Notes under the pieces: model-generated
Databases searched by the model: none
Told to the model about the DNA's origin: nothing
The model's input: only the letters and a program-made list of their open reading frames with translations
Shown here: in pieces, positions 33,537 through 46,233 of the stretch
Numbering within the stretch: the stretch's first letter is position 1
Layout: every line of letters starts with the position of its first letter
Program-made: the position numbers and the translations under genes
Source: Perkinsus chesapeaki
Taxonomy: Eukaryota; Perkinsozoa; Perkinsida; Perkinsidae
Direction: 5' to 3'
Assembly (NCBI GenBank): GCA_013115145.1
Contig: JAAPAO010000203.1
Location: 1 to 53,197 of the forward strand
Length of the DNA stretch: 53,197 nucleotides

Positions 33537-34496
33537 TTAATTAATAATACCAGGTACAATATCTATAACAAGACCATCCCTCCGAGTCCACACAGGTGTC
33601 GAGATCGAGAGCCCAGGTGACACCAACGTGAACGGTTGCCAAAGCCTACTACTAGTAGTAGAACGTAAGAACAGCATCTTCCCCCTCCTCCCGTACCCTC
33701 CCAACACAGTGCTCCTAAGTCGCCTCAGCTCCGCTTTATTCTGCTTGGTAGTAGGCAATCTCAACATATTATTTTCCTCATACTCCTCCCTTTCTGTCCA
33801 TTTATTAATAAGCCTACTGTCCTCAGCGCTCATAGGTCCCTTGCCCTCCCCAACGACTACAGGGGCATCACTGAACTCATCCCGAAGGTCCCGAACGGCC
33901 CGGGATCTCTCCAATGCCGCCAGCCTTCTCTCGGCCTTCTTAATATCTCCTCCAGTAACATCATTATTCATCATTACACCTCCGGCCACCTTCGGTGCTC
34001 GATACAACTGCTCCCCAGGTCTCCCCTCCTCCTCCTCCGCCACCTCCTCCTCTTCAAGGCCCTTTTCTAGACTGGCCAGATTAGGCCGATCTTGGAGCTC
34101 CTCATCCATCTGGCCTTCGGAGCTTGCCAACTTCACCAACCTATCAATTTGATACTTTAATTTCTGCTCGATCGGTCTCATTCTTTCCATCAAAGCCCTT
34201 TGCCAAGCCAGTTGCTTCACTACTGGATGCTCGGCGATGCTGATGCCTCGGTTCTTAAGTCTCATATAGTACCCCAAATTCGCCATATAGCTCATCAACA
34301 GCTCTAACTTTGCCATGATAAATCTGACCACCCCCTTATCGGGAAGCTCAGGAAGCTTGGATATGCATTCGGCAAGCGGCTTAGTGCGGGCTTCTAGCTC
34401 TTGGGAACATTCTTTATAGTGCGCTAAGATACTCCGATACTCCTCCACCTCACCAGCGACAACCTCTTGCCTCTTAGAAGGGGAAAGGGCTGCCAT
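33537..34496 (-). CDS. NGDN: neuroguidin/LCP5-like Sas10/C1D protein
   Basis: About 319 codons from MAALSPSKRQ. Sas10/C1D domain proteins such as LCP5 and neuroguidin serve in the small-subunit processome. The N-terminal helical domain shows LELLMSYMANLGYYMRLKNR, AEHPVVKQLAWQRALMERMR, PIEQKLKYQIDRLVKLAS, the strongest family match. An acidic linker (EEEEVAEEEEGRPGEQ) and YRAPKVA follow. EYEENNMLRLPTTKQNKAEL matches the conserved C-terminal YEExNFxRLxxxK block. The last ~50 residues do not fit the family and run up to the AT satellite, so a final intron may be missed. The region just upstream (34508-34574) is a tRNA-like intron, probably in the 5' UTR. Confidence 0.88.
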   Translation of the reverse strand: MAALSPSKRQEVVAGEVEEYRSILAHYKECSQELEARTKPLAECISKLPELPDKGVVRFIMAKLELLMSYMANLGYYMRLKNRGISIAEHPVVKQLAWQRALMERMRPIEQKLKYQIDRLVKLASSEGQMDEELQDRPNLASLEKGLEEEEVAEEEEGRPGEQLYRAPKVAGGVMMNNDVTGGDIKKAERRLAALERSRAVRDLRDEFSDAPVVVGEGKGPMSAEDSRLINKWTEREEYEENNMLRLPTTKQNKAELRRLRSTVLGGYGRRGKMLFLRSTTSSRLWQPFTLVSPGLSISTPVWTRRDGLVIDIVPGIIN

Positions 34497-34507
34497 GTAA
34501 GAAGACA

Positions 34508-34574
34508 CTGTGGTGAATGGTATTATTAAATGGCGCTCCTGGGACTAGAACCCTGGACCTTCTATCAGTCTTAC
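34508..34574 (-). mobile_element. family B (tRNA-like) intron before neuroguidin
   Basis: 67-nt intron with GGTCCAGGGTTCTAGTCCC. Its GGAGCGCC could pair with GGCACTCC in the exon just upstream, like a tRNA acceptor stem. Confidence 0.65.
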
Positions 34575-34840
34575 TAGGAGTGCCCAGGGCCGTCCAAGCT
34601 ACTTAAGTTGACCCTAGTGGTATCTTATTAGGCCGCTTAATACCTTGCGGAAAAAATCTTGAAAATTTTGCCAAAATGACGATAATGAAGATGATGTAAT
34701 TCATTTACACCGACAACTCGCTAAGTGTACGTAATGTGGCGCGCGCGTAGTTTTGTGGCGCAGTGACGGTGGTCTCTACCCGATTTCCACACACTTTTGG
34801 CGCGGATATTTTTAAGGTTAACTTGTTGACCTTTGCCTGA
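34575..34840. promoter_or_regulatory. divergent promoter region
   Basis: Separates the minus-strand gene run from the plus-strand run. It contains a family D motif (TTTTGTGGCGCAGTGACGG, near 34752-34770) preceded by GGCGCGCGCG. Thiolase starts at 34841. No TATA-like element is obvious. Confidence 0.45.
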
Positions 34841-38090
<3,250 letters not shown>

Positions 38091-38213
38091 CCAAACCACG
38101 CCCGGTTCGCCTCTAGAAGGCAATGGTGATCTAGTTTGGCAATGCCCTTCGGTCCTCTGCGACTGAGCACTTTGAGTGTTTGCAGTATCCTTTTTTGTCT
38201 ACATTCATCTACT

Positions 38214-39995
38214 ATGTCTCAGGCAGGCAGCAAACGTGAATGGGACCCTACGTTGGAGCCATTAAGTAGGCGAGAGAAGGTCGTGGGTTCGAATCCTGGC
38301 AGGGGTATTTTTATTTAGTGAAAGTGCTGATGAGCAAGAAGGGTATCAATCATCGCAATGCGACTGAAGTTGGCAAGAAGGTGGTCACCATCATCCGAGG
38401 TAGGAAAGATTCCCGGAAGCTCAGCTTGAGATTGTTAGGGGCGGTTATCTAGCCTCCCGAGAATGGGCTCTATGACGGTCAGAAATTGTTCCCTATATGG
38501 AGATATAATTAAAATATAGATAGAGTTGATAGATGCTGCTAGTGCAATAATGAACATTACGCCCCCTCTGTGCACATTCTATGTCCCCCCGACTCCCTAG
38601 GAGGAGAGGGACTGCTGCTCGGCTGCCTTTCTCCCTAATTTCGTGGCGCGCGGTCATTGATATTCCGTCAGGCAAGGAGTTAACTGAGTTCCTGCTCAAT
38701 AACGGCGCACTTCTTAAGAAGAGATGCCCCGATGCCTTGAAGGAGTATCTCGACGGTAAAATGCCGGAGTCGGAGGCCGATAATGCCAAGTTGGTTATAC
38801 CGCTCATACGAGGCGGTTTCATGTTCCGTTGTGTCGATGCTACGGTAGGGCCGAATGGGGGGGCTGTAGAATGTCTTGGATCAGATTCAAGCAACGGATA
38901 AGCCTTCTGGGAGCACAGAGCGTCGACGTCGGAAGTGGCCTGATAGGGTTGCTAGAGTGGCACCTCAACATCAAGGATATGATCCTAAGGGCCTTTATAT
39001 CGTGGAGTGGGAGGTGAGGGAGGGGAGAGGGAGGCGGAGCGAAGCGTTTCATGCTTACCATTTTTGTTATTTAGGGATCGAAGACCATGCAATATGTGTT
39101 GTTGGCTGTGATTATCACCGCGGTTCTTCTTATGTGTCTTTTCCCTGTATGGCCTTTGTGGGCTAAATTCGCTGTTTGGTAAGGGGTATCTTTGGCGGTA
39201 TCGCACTATGAAGAATTTGGGGTATCTTTCAGGTATCTTACGGTGGCGTTTTCGACCTTTATGATTGCGCTATTGATCATCCGTATGGTATTCTACGTCG
39301 CTCTATGGGCCTTTGGCGCTGACTTCTGGATTTTCCCTAACCTCTTAGATGAAGACGTAGGCGTCAACTTGACCTTTCATGTATCTTGCACGCTTCAACC
39401 TCGGATTTTTTTCAGCTCGGAGTGATAGAATCCTTCCAACCTCTCTATTCCTTCGCTTATCGTTCTGATGACTGGTTAATGATAATCTGCCGCGTCCTGT
39501 CCGTGGGCGTCATAGGCATTGCCCTCCACCAGCTCAGTCAGACGCACTCCTTGTCTGATATCGGCGAGTTTGCGAAGGTTCAGTTTTTGGATATTGTCGA
39601 ATGGGGCGAGAACAAGTTACAGAGCGGTAAGGTTCTAACTCATTACCAACACTGGGTAACGCAGAGTATCCACCGGTCGCAGGTTCGATTCCCAGGCTGG
39701 GGTTTTGTCCCTATTTTATTACAATTATCAAATACATATATTTTTTCTAGTCTCCTTACTCTCGAAAGTTCTTTTTGGAAATCTCGGCGGAAAATTTTCC
39801 GGTATTTTTTTGTTTTTTTCAGGTCCCGAGATGAAGCAAAGATTCCCCTCGCTGGAGCAAGTTAAACAGGAGACCGAGGTTGACTTTGACAACGACACGG
39901 AACGTGTCCACACCGACTACACTACCCAGGATACCGGCGACCAGGCTAAGGAGGCTGATGATGATATGGATGACTTTATAGATGAGGAGCAATAG
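38214..39995 (+). CDS. SEC62: Sec62, ER protein translocation subunit
   Basis: Exons 38214-38265, 38319-38399, 38672-38844, 38870-39013, 39075-39178, 39233-39356, 39416-39626, 39823-39995; 353 residues, all in phase. Sec62 works with Sec61/Sec63 in post-translational import into the ER. The cytosolic N-domain has FLLNNGALLKKRCPDALKEY and LIRGGFMFRC. Two TM helices follow (VLLAVIITAVLLMCLFPVWP and TVAFSTFMIALLIIRMVFYV), then the hallmark FWIFPNLLDED with ESFQPLYSF. The C-terminus is acidic (DDDMDDFIDEEQ). Of the seven introns four are repeated types: tRNA-like (1 and 7), family C (4) and family A (6). The second intron carries motif D and the third is only 25 nt. Confidence 0.95.
38266..38318 (+). 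mobile_element. family B (tRNA-like) intron (Sec62 intron 1)
   Basis: 53 nt: GTAGGCGAGAGAAGGTCGTG, GGTTCGAATCCTGGCAGG, T-rich end TATTTTTATTTAG. Confidence 0.8.
38400..38671 (+). repeat. intron with family D motif (Sec62 intron 2)
   Basis: 272-nt intron with CTAATTTCGTGGCGCGCGGT about 15 nt before the acceptor CCGTCAG, sense orientation. Confidence 0.7.
39014..39074 (+). mobile_element. family C intron (Sec62 intron 4)
   Basis: 61 nt with GGCGGAGCGAAGCGTTTCAT, CTTACCATTTTT and the acceptor TTATTTAG. Sense orientation. Confidence 0.8.
39357..39415 (+). mobile_element. family A intron (Sec62 intron 6)
   Basis: 59 nt: GTAGGCGTCAACTTGACC, GTATCTTGCACGCTTCAACC, ending GGATTTTTTTCAG. Confidence 0.8.
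39627..39822 (+). mobile_element. family B (tRNA-like) intron (Sec62 intron 7)
   Basis: 196-nt intron with CCGGTCGCAGGTTCGATTCC then CAGGCTGGGG and TTTTG. Longer than the other copies. Confidence 0.65.
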
Positions 39996-40057
39996 GCTCG
40001 ATGATGGTGATGATGATCATATTCCATCCTATGTGATGATCCTCCTTTCAAAAGGGA

Positions 40058-40465
40058 ATGCTGTGGTGTTATTATAGCGGGAATCTTTATAGTGGGATGA
40101 TGCTGTGGTGTTATTATAGGGGGAATCTTTATAGTGCGATGATGCTGTGGTGTTATTATAGCGGGAATCTTTATAGTGCGATGATGCTGTGGTGTTATTA
40201 TAGCGGGAATCTTTATAGTGGGATGATGCTGTGGTGTTATTATAGCGGGAATCTTTATAGTGCGATGATGCTGTGGTGTTATTATAGGGTGAATCTTTAT
40301 AGTGCGATGATGCTATGGTGTTATTATAGCGGGAATCTGTATAGTGCGATGATGCTGTGGTGTTATTATAGGGGGAATCTTTACAGTGCGACGATGCTAT
40401 GGTGTTATTATAGGGGGAATCTTTATAGTGCGACGATGCTATGGTGTTATTATAGGGGGAATCTT
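40058..40465. repeat. 42-bp minisatellite, about 10 copies
   Basis: Unit CTGTGGTGTTATTATAGCGG plus GAATCTTTATAGTGCGATGATG. The unit is a multiple of three and free of stops in one + frame, giving a 14-residue repeat MLWCYYSGNLYSAM. It follows Sec62 by 60 bp; no signal of a start or splice. Likely a non-coding minisatellite. Confidence 0.9.
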
Positions 40466-40919
40466 GATTCTTTCTCGAAGCAATGTTAGTAGTGTTGGAA
40501 TGTCCTCAGTCATCAGTAATCAATGAAATTCCTGCTGAGCAAACATTGGCCGGAATCAATGCCTTGTATTCGTTATCAACTTTTGTGGGGAAGTTCTCCT
40601 TCCCCTAAATGCAGACCGCGGTACTCTCTTATTGATCATTTCAAGATGTAAAGAGTAACGCCCAAGAGCTGGGTTAGCAAACTAGGTTCATATTACCCGC
40701 AGCACAGAATTCGACTGATTTTTCCCGGACTGGATTATTAATAATCTTTAGCCGCTCGTTACCAATTATCATCAGTAGTTATACGATTATAATACACTCT
40801 TATCGTTTTTATATAATAATGATAGTAATAATCAGATAATATAATAATTCTACTAGTATTATGTGAATGAATCTCTCGCCACCGAGAAGCAAGAATCCTT
40901 CAGCTTGTTTTCTCCCCTC
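40466..40919. other. intergenic region
   Basis: AT-rich, no recognised gene. Holds the promoter of the next gene. Confidence 0.45.
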
Positions 40920-42291
40920 ATGTCATTGTTTCAATCTCGGATTCTTTCCCGAGGACTTCATCGCCGTCAAGACTCAACGTCATCATCTGACCAAACCGAT
41001 GATTGGCAGCCGGCAGCCACCGAAGCTCCGCAGACCGGCACGGTCACGACGATACTGCCGCCACCGCCGCCGCCACCGAAAGCTGAGGTTCGAGAAGTTT
41101 CCGGACTGGGGCTGTTCGGGGGCTACACGTCATCGAGTAGTGATGAAAGTGATGACGAGGAAAGTGAAGCGGAAATAGAGAACAAGAAGGAGCCGGAAAT
41201 AGAGGAGAAGAAGGGGTGTGTTGTGGCTGGGGATGATAGGTAGGTTTGGAATTAGAAAGGCTTGGCGGAGAGAGCGGTATGAAATACAACGCATCGGACA
41301 TGATAATAGACATACGAACATTCCTCCTTAAGCTTAAAGGGGAGCGACTTTTCGGGGATCAGTCCAGCGAGGTCAACCCTGCAAGTTGGATTTTCCACCA
41401 CTTACCGTCTTCGATGTGTTCATGATCAATTGGTGAGTTTTGCAAGTGGCTGAACGCAGCGCGCTCTAATTCTGAACTGCAACGGATGTGTTGTGGAAGT
41501 ACGCACAAGAGGTATCCTTTTCCTCTTTGAAACTCACCGTCGTGAAAGATATTTCGAGATCTTAAACCCGCCTTAGGATTTTTAATGAAACTGTAACCTT
41601 TAAAAGTGCCAGATTGTAATGCGCTTGTGTAGGTGTCGGAATCCTCCTGTCGTTGGTCGAATGCCGAAGTTGAGGTTTATGATAGCTGAGCTAGTTAAAC
41701 CTGTTTTAGAGAAGAACGAGGAGATGGATAGGAGGGAAAGGGCATTGGCAGTGGCACCATGTACGTAGTTGGGAAGGGTATCTAAGGTTGATGGTTGAAA
41801 GATACAAAATAGGTCAGATTGCTGACCGTATATCACAGCTTGTCGTTTTAGTGATGACCCAGCGGACATGAGAAGTTATTTCCCTTTCGTGGGACCTTTC
41901 AGGTCGTCGGAAAATATCTGTGAGGGGACGCAGCTCTCCAACGTGAGAGTAAGGATATGGAACTGGAAGTGATGAGAGATGAAGCGTGCATCATTTAACC
42001 TTTCTCGTATCTTGCACGCTTCAACCTAAGATTTCCTCAGCTAAGCGTTGTTTTTTTTCTTCAGGGCCAATACGAGAGCAAGTCCGTCGACTTCATGGTC
42101 TCTGTAGCGTAGACAAGACTAGCGCTCAGTGGCGGCAATTTGAGTGCAGATTGCAGGACTGCCTGGAGGCCGGTAAACTTAGCATGGCCAGGTTCGGGGA
42201 GGCCACCGCGGACGCTATAGCGGCGTATACCGGACTGGAAGGGGAGCAGGCTTCGGCACAAGAGGAGGAGGATAACGACGCTTCGAGGTGA
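40920..42291 (+). CDS. proline-rich and acidic protein, unknown
   Basis: Exons about 40920-41239, 41633-41760, 41839-41919, 42065-42291, all in phase, about 251 residues. Parts: MSLFQSRILSRGLHRRQD, a poly-Pro run (ILPPPPPPPKAE), LGLFGGYTSSSSDESDDEES, an acidic Lys/Glu region, RMPKLRFMIAELVKPVLEKN, and a helical end (RQFECRLQDCLEAGKLSMAR). The Pro run plus LGxYxSSSSDES pattern is seen in nuclear splicing-linked proteins, but no family is certain. The start could be upstream. The third intron holds a sense family A copy next to its 3' end, the second a reversed one. Confidence 0.5.
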
Positions 42292-42396
42292 TAACCGAAT
42301 TGGGGCGCGCAAGAATTCTCAACACTTCCGGGCCTATTGTTGCTCATTCAGCAATGCCTGCTGGCTTATTACGTGGGACCGGCAGGTTAGGTGGTA

Positions 42397-43320
42397 ATGT
42401 TAGAGTATAAATCTCGTTGGCAGCTTTATTATTGTACATATGGTACTTATGTAGTATACACGTTTCGATTGGAACTACTATAATCAGTTCTTCAAAAATT
42501 TTATCAATGTTGTCGGAATACTTCCCAGCAGTTTCAGCAAATTTCCGTTTCCTATGTTACTGTTTATATAACCGACTTTACTTTGCCTTCTGTGAACACA
42601 TATCGGCTCTACAGCCGACTGGAGGTCAATTCTTCCTTCACAGGCGATCATCAACTTTGTCGTGCTCCTATGGATCGTGTTTATTTGCCGTCACCTCGTC
42701 GTTGACGCTTGGCGGGGTCGCCTAGCAAAATGGTACGGGAAATGGCTGTGTCTCACTGTTCAGGTCTGTAGTCTCTTCCGTGGAAAGCGCAGTCGAGGAA
42801 GAATTCTCGCGCGCCCCAGAATCTCCTCCAGAATCATCTCCTGAAGAGAGTCTCAGCCAAGAATCCACCTCAGCAGTAGTTTATTCCCGCGCGCCACAAA
42901 TTAACGAAACTGCTCTGAGAGAGCGATCGAAATTTGCAAATGAGGAAGTGCCGGTGGATCCCGACGAGATCGAAAGGGAACTCGAAGCGTTGGCGGAGGC
43001 GCACGAGAAGGAAACCAAGCGGAAGCGAGAGGAGAGCTTCCCAATCGACGGTTTTAAAGTTGATAAGGACGACCTGCCGGAGCGACCGTCGAAATGGGCG
43101 TGTAGGCCGCATGAAGATGCTGATGAGGAGGATCGGAGGAGATGTAATAGAGGGTTTTGTGGCGCGCGTGAAAAGGGCTTTGTCAGGGATATTTAGTAAG
43201 ACTCCTAGGGTTCGGCTTAAGGACCCGAATGCGGCAGCTGATCGAAGCACGCATGGCTTGGTTGGCAAGTGGACCAGTTTGCAGCGACGGAGAGCCGGAG
43301 GGAATTATCACCGTTCTTGA
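42397..43320 (+). CDS. single-TM protein with acidic coiled region
   Basis: Exons 42397-42450 (tentative), 42644-42732, 42764-43143, 43187-43320; about 218 residues in phase. TM helix IINFVVLLWIVFICRHLVV early, then a long acidic/basic stretch (ESPPESSPEESLSQES, DPDEIERELEALAEAHEKET), SFPIDGFKVDKDDLPERPSK and a basic tail (DPNAAADRSTHGLVGKWTSL). This layout (short lumenal N-terminus, TM, charged helix, Gly/Arg tail with HGLVGKW) resembles selenoprotein-S-like ER proteins; that is a guess. The last intron (43 nt) is a complete family D element. Confidence 0.5.
43144..43186 (+). mobile_element. family D introner-like intron
   Basis: 43 nt: GTAATAGAGGG, TTTTGTGGCGCGCGTG, ending CTTTGTCAG. Splicing converts CNRGFCGA into a phase-consistent W-IFSKTP join. 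Confidence 0.65.
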
Positions 43321-43660
43321 GGGCTCCTGCTTTCGTATATTTTGTATCATTCTTATTTGTATGATTCTCTATTCGACGGTCAAGTGGGAGTTGGGTACGA
43401 CGGGTGGGTAGGGTTCGCGGAGCCTCACTGGAATTGTTTGAGAGCATTTCACAAATGAAAGGCTTCCCATCATCCATCGAGGGAGCAATTGGAAGCTCGA
43501 TAGGACACGAGTTCCTAGTGAGAATGGTCACATACTGCGATCGTTCGGGAAATGTTTGATCTCCTGTGAGTTCGTGAAATCGGTATTTCCTTTCTGGTAG
43601 TGTGTCCCCCATCGTCCTTGCGGAAGCATTTGCTCACGTTGTATTAGTGTTACTACTGCT

Positions 43661-44319
43661 ATGTTACCAATCTTCCCTCGACAATGGCGGATACGGTATG
43701 GCTTTTGGAGCAGCTCCACTCGATGCTATCATAAATTTGTACGACCGGAGGCGCCTAATCAGGACAATCTCAAGAAGATAATTACCAAGGTAGTGTTGGG
43801 ATGAGGATTGCTAAAACTTACTATCGACCGTATCATCGATGCATCGTGCGCTCCGAAGCGTCACGGCCCTCATCTATGGTGCTCTGATTTACTCAAATAA
43901 AAACGTTCCAGTCTATTCAAATTTCGTTCTCGATTGTTCCGTGTGGCGTATAGGCAATCGGAGAGGGATTTAATAGAGAGGGGAAAGATCTTCCTTTGAC
44001 CGCCAAGAGGGATTACTCAGGAGCTCCAGCCCATCGCATTCGAGATGCAAAATGACAAGAATGCCGGCAACTACCTTTATGACAAGCATTATTGGGGATA
44101 CATTTGCTCACCGAAGTTCGAAGGAAAGACATACAAGGAGATGAAGGAGATGTTAAAGGAGTTGCTGGACAAATGCGATATGGGGGAAGGCCGCTGTCGT
44201 TTCAAGTTGGAGCCGCCGAGTCGGTGGGAGGTAGGATGGAGCAGCTATGACCGCGCGCCACGAAATTGTATCAGAAACTCAAGAGAATTCGGCGAAGACA
44301 TTTTTCATTGGATCGGTGA
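43661..44319 (+). CDS. small basic protein, perhaps mitochondrial
   Basis: Exons 43661-43789, 44021-44230, 44275-44319, all phase 0, 127 residues. The N-terminus MLPIFPRQWRIRYGFWSSST is rich in Arg, Trp and Ser without acid residues, as in mitochondrial presequences. The body reads FVRPEAPNQDNLKKIITKEL, NDKNAGNYLYDKHYWGYICS, FEGKTYKEMKEMLKELLDKC. A basic end (KLKRIRRRHFSLDR) follows if the last 44-nt intron is removed; unspliced, the frame ends FHWIGDMFKGFL. Family not recognised; a mitochondrial ribosomal or respiratory accessory subunit is possible. Confidence 0.5.
44231..44274 (+). mobile_element. family D motif in antisense, probable intron
   Basis: 44 nt, GTAGGATGG to TATCAG, containing ACCGCGCGCCACGAAATTG, the reverse complement of the family D core. 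No stop in frame, so retention is possible. Confidence 0.45.
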
Positions 44320-44701
44320 CATGTTTAAAGGGTTTCTGTGATGATTACTGAGAATGAGTTGCTGAAAGGAAGGCAGGGACAGGTCTCGAATCGATAGGAA
44401 AAGTTTTCCTCCTCACCAGCGAAGTAAGAGGAGCCAGTAGCATTTGGGAGTTACGGTCTGGTCATATCTCCGAATATTGTTGGAAATTTCGGGCGTAGGG
44501 AGAGAGACAGTCGGGTGATCTAAGAGCTAAAGGTTGCACTTGACATCACTAGTTTCTTGGCGCCGCCAAAATGTGGGGCGTTTGTGGTAGAAGCGTTGCC
44601 AACGAGCCGAGGCACTGGGTACACCACCCCACTGAAGCTGGTGAAGTAGTGGCATTTTTAATTGAAGACTTCAATTTGAAGTATTTGTCTATTATTATTC
44701 C
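44320..44701. other. intergenic region
   Basis: No gene supported; promoter of dolichol kinase. Confidence 0.5.
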
Positions 44702-46090
44702 ATGCCATCCAAATCATCATTTTCTCTCCAAAGTCTGCTGGAGAGTATTCTCCTCACCATACCGTTCCTTTGTGTCCCTCCAGAGGCATGCCTCTTACAA
44801 GCGACAATTGCAGTCATCGGCCTTGTCGAGCTCATGGTAGCGCCCGTGTGGCGCAACACTCCTGCGGCCCTCGGTTTGGCCTTCGCCGTTCTGGTCCGCT
44901 ATGATGCCACATACACACCTCTATGTGCTTTACTGGTCATAATTGGTTATATAGTATCGGTTGCATTGAAACCTAAGTGGGAGAAGGTGTTCGTCATTCT
45001 CTCCTTGCCGGTGGCTGTCTCGAGCCCTCCAGTGGGGCTCTTCCTGCTGGCATTGGTGTGTGGTCTCTCTCAAGACCTCCTCGGGAGTCGTCTGAGTCGC
45101 CTGGAGGCCGGCCTGCTGGCCCAACTGACAGCGTGTGCGGCTCTGGCTCTGTCGAAGGACCCGACCAGTTCGGTTCCGATGGCCTGGGCTGGAATGTTAA
45201 GTAGCACATTGGCGATCTTTGCTGTGTTGCTGATGCTTGCTAAGCTTGGTATCACCCCAGAGGGGCTGAGATCTCCCCTATGGGCATTGGCAGCTTGCAC
45301 TGGGTTCATTCTGATACGCTCCGTTTACAGTGGAGTGCCGCAGAGATCCATAGCATCACTTGTGGCGTACATTGAGGCCACACAGCACCTCAGAACTCTA
45401 GCTTGGTGGGCTCTGGCGGTAATGGTGGGAACATGGGCCACTCAGTTGGTCGAAACCGTGCATTTGTTCGGCCACGGTCCTCGGGCCACAGTGATCGTAA
45501 GAAAGCTCTTCCACCTGCTCGCCGTCATACTGTTCCAACCTTGCTTAAGTAGGGACCCTCAATTCCTCGGTTTCTCGCAGTTGATAGCATTCGGCCTCTT
45601 TGTTATTCTGGAAGCTCTCAGAGTGCGTTTTGTTGACTGGAAGCTTGTCGGTAAGTTATCCGATTATTTGGGCCAATATCTGGACTGCAAGGATCCCTCC
45701 ACTGGCGGCCTCATCCTCACCCACATCTCCCTACTCTTGGGAATGGCAGTGCCGGTCTGGTTCGAGCTCGGATTCGCCACAGAATTCTCTGTAGTACGCG
45801 CCTCCGCTGGCATCCTCGCTGTCGGTGTCGGTGATGCTATGGCTGCCTGTGTGGGGGTTACAGTAAAAGGCCCGAAAATGCCCGGAGCGGAGCGACGCAC
45901 GATCGCTGGCTGCTTAGGCTTCGTCGTGTCCAGTGTCATTTATGGCTTCGCTGTGAGCGGGGGTGACTGGTCTGTCATTTCGGAAAGGAATGGTATGGCA
46001 ATCTACCTCACTGCGTTCTTAGAGTGCTACATTACCAGCGTTGACAATCTTGTGCTGCCAGTGTACATGCTGTCACTGATGGCCTTCTGA
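44702..46090 (+). CDS. DOLK: dolichol kinase
   Basis: Single exon, 462 residues, about a dozen hydrophobic helices. Dolichol kinase phosphorylates dolichol with CTP in the ER membrane, feeding N-glycan and GPI assembly. The C-terminal catalytic half matches the family: VIVRKLFHLLAVILFQPCL, FGLFVILEALRVRF, then the CTP-binding region GILAVGVGDAMAACVGVTV with GPKMPGAERRTIAGCLGFV. The last helices end YITSVDNLVLPVYM. Shorter than human (538). It is intronless among very intron-rich neighbours, which could mean a retrocopy or late loss of introns. Confidence 0.93.
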   Translation: MPSKSSFSLQSLLESILLTIPFLCVPPEACLLQATIAVIGLVELMVAPVWRNTPAALGLAFAVLVRYDATYTPLCALLVIIGYIVSVALKPKWEKVFVILSLPVAVSSPPVGLFLLALVCGLSQDLLGSRLSRLEAGLLAQLTACAALALSKDPTSSVPMAWAGMLSSTLAIFAVLLMLAKLGITPEGLRSPLWALAACTGFILIRSVYSGVPQRSIASLVAYIEATQHLRTLAWWALAVMVGTWATQLVETVHLFGHGPRATVIVRKLFHLLAVILFQPCLSRDPQFLGFSQLIAFGLFVILEALRVRFVDWKLVGKLSDYLGQYLDCKDPSTGGLILTHISLLLGMAVPVWFELGFATEFSVVRASAGILAVGVGDAMAACVGVTVKGPKMPGAERRTIAGCLGFVVSSVIYGFAVSGGDWSVISERNGMAIYLTAFLECYITSVDNLVLPVYMLSLMAF

Positions 46091-46233
46091 GTTTACTGAA
46101 AGACTATTGATTATCACGATGAACGAAAGATCGTGTTACCTTCGAGTTTCTACAGTGTATCAATTTCTTTGTCATCATCATCATCAGCCTTAGATTGTAG
46201 TTGCGTTGGTTATGCAGTGGGGATAGCGTCTCT

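Noticed and set aside
43217-43612. Minus-strand ORF starting MGDTLPERKYRFHELTG
   Set aside because: Looks protein-like but overlaps the last exon of the + gene ending at 43320 and has no splice signals or domain. The flanking + genes explain the region without it.
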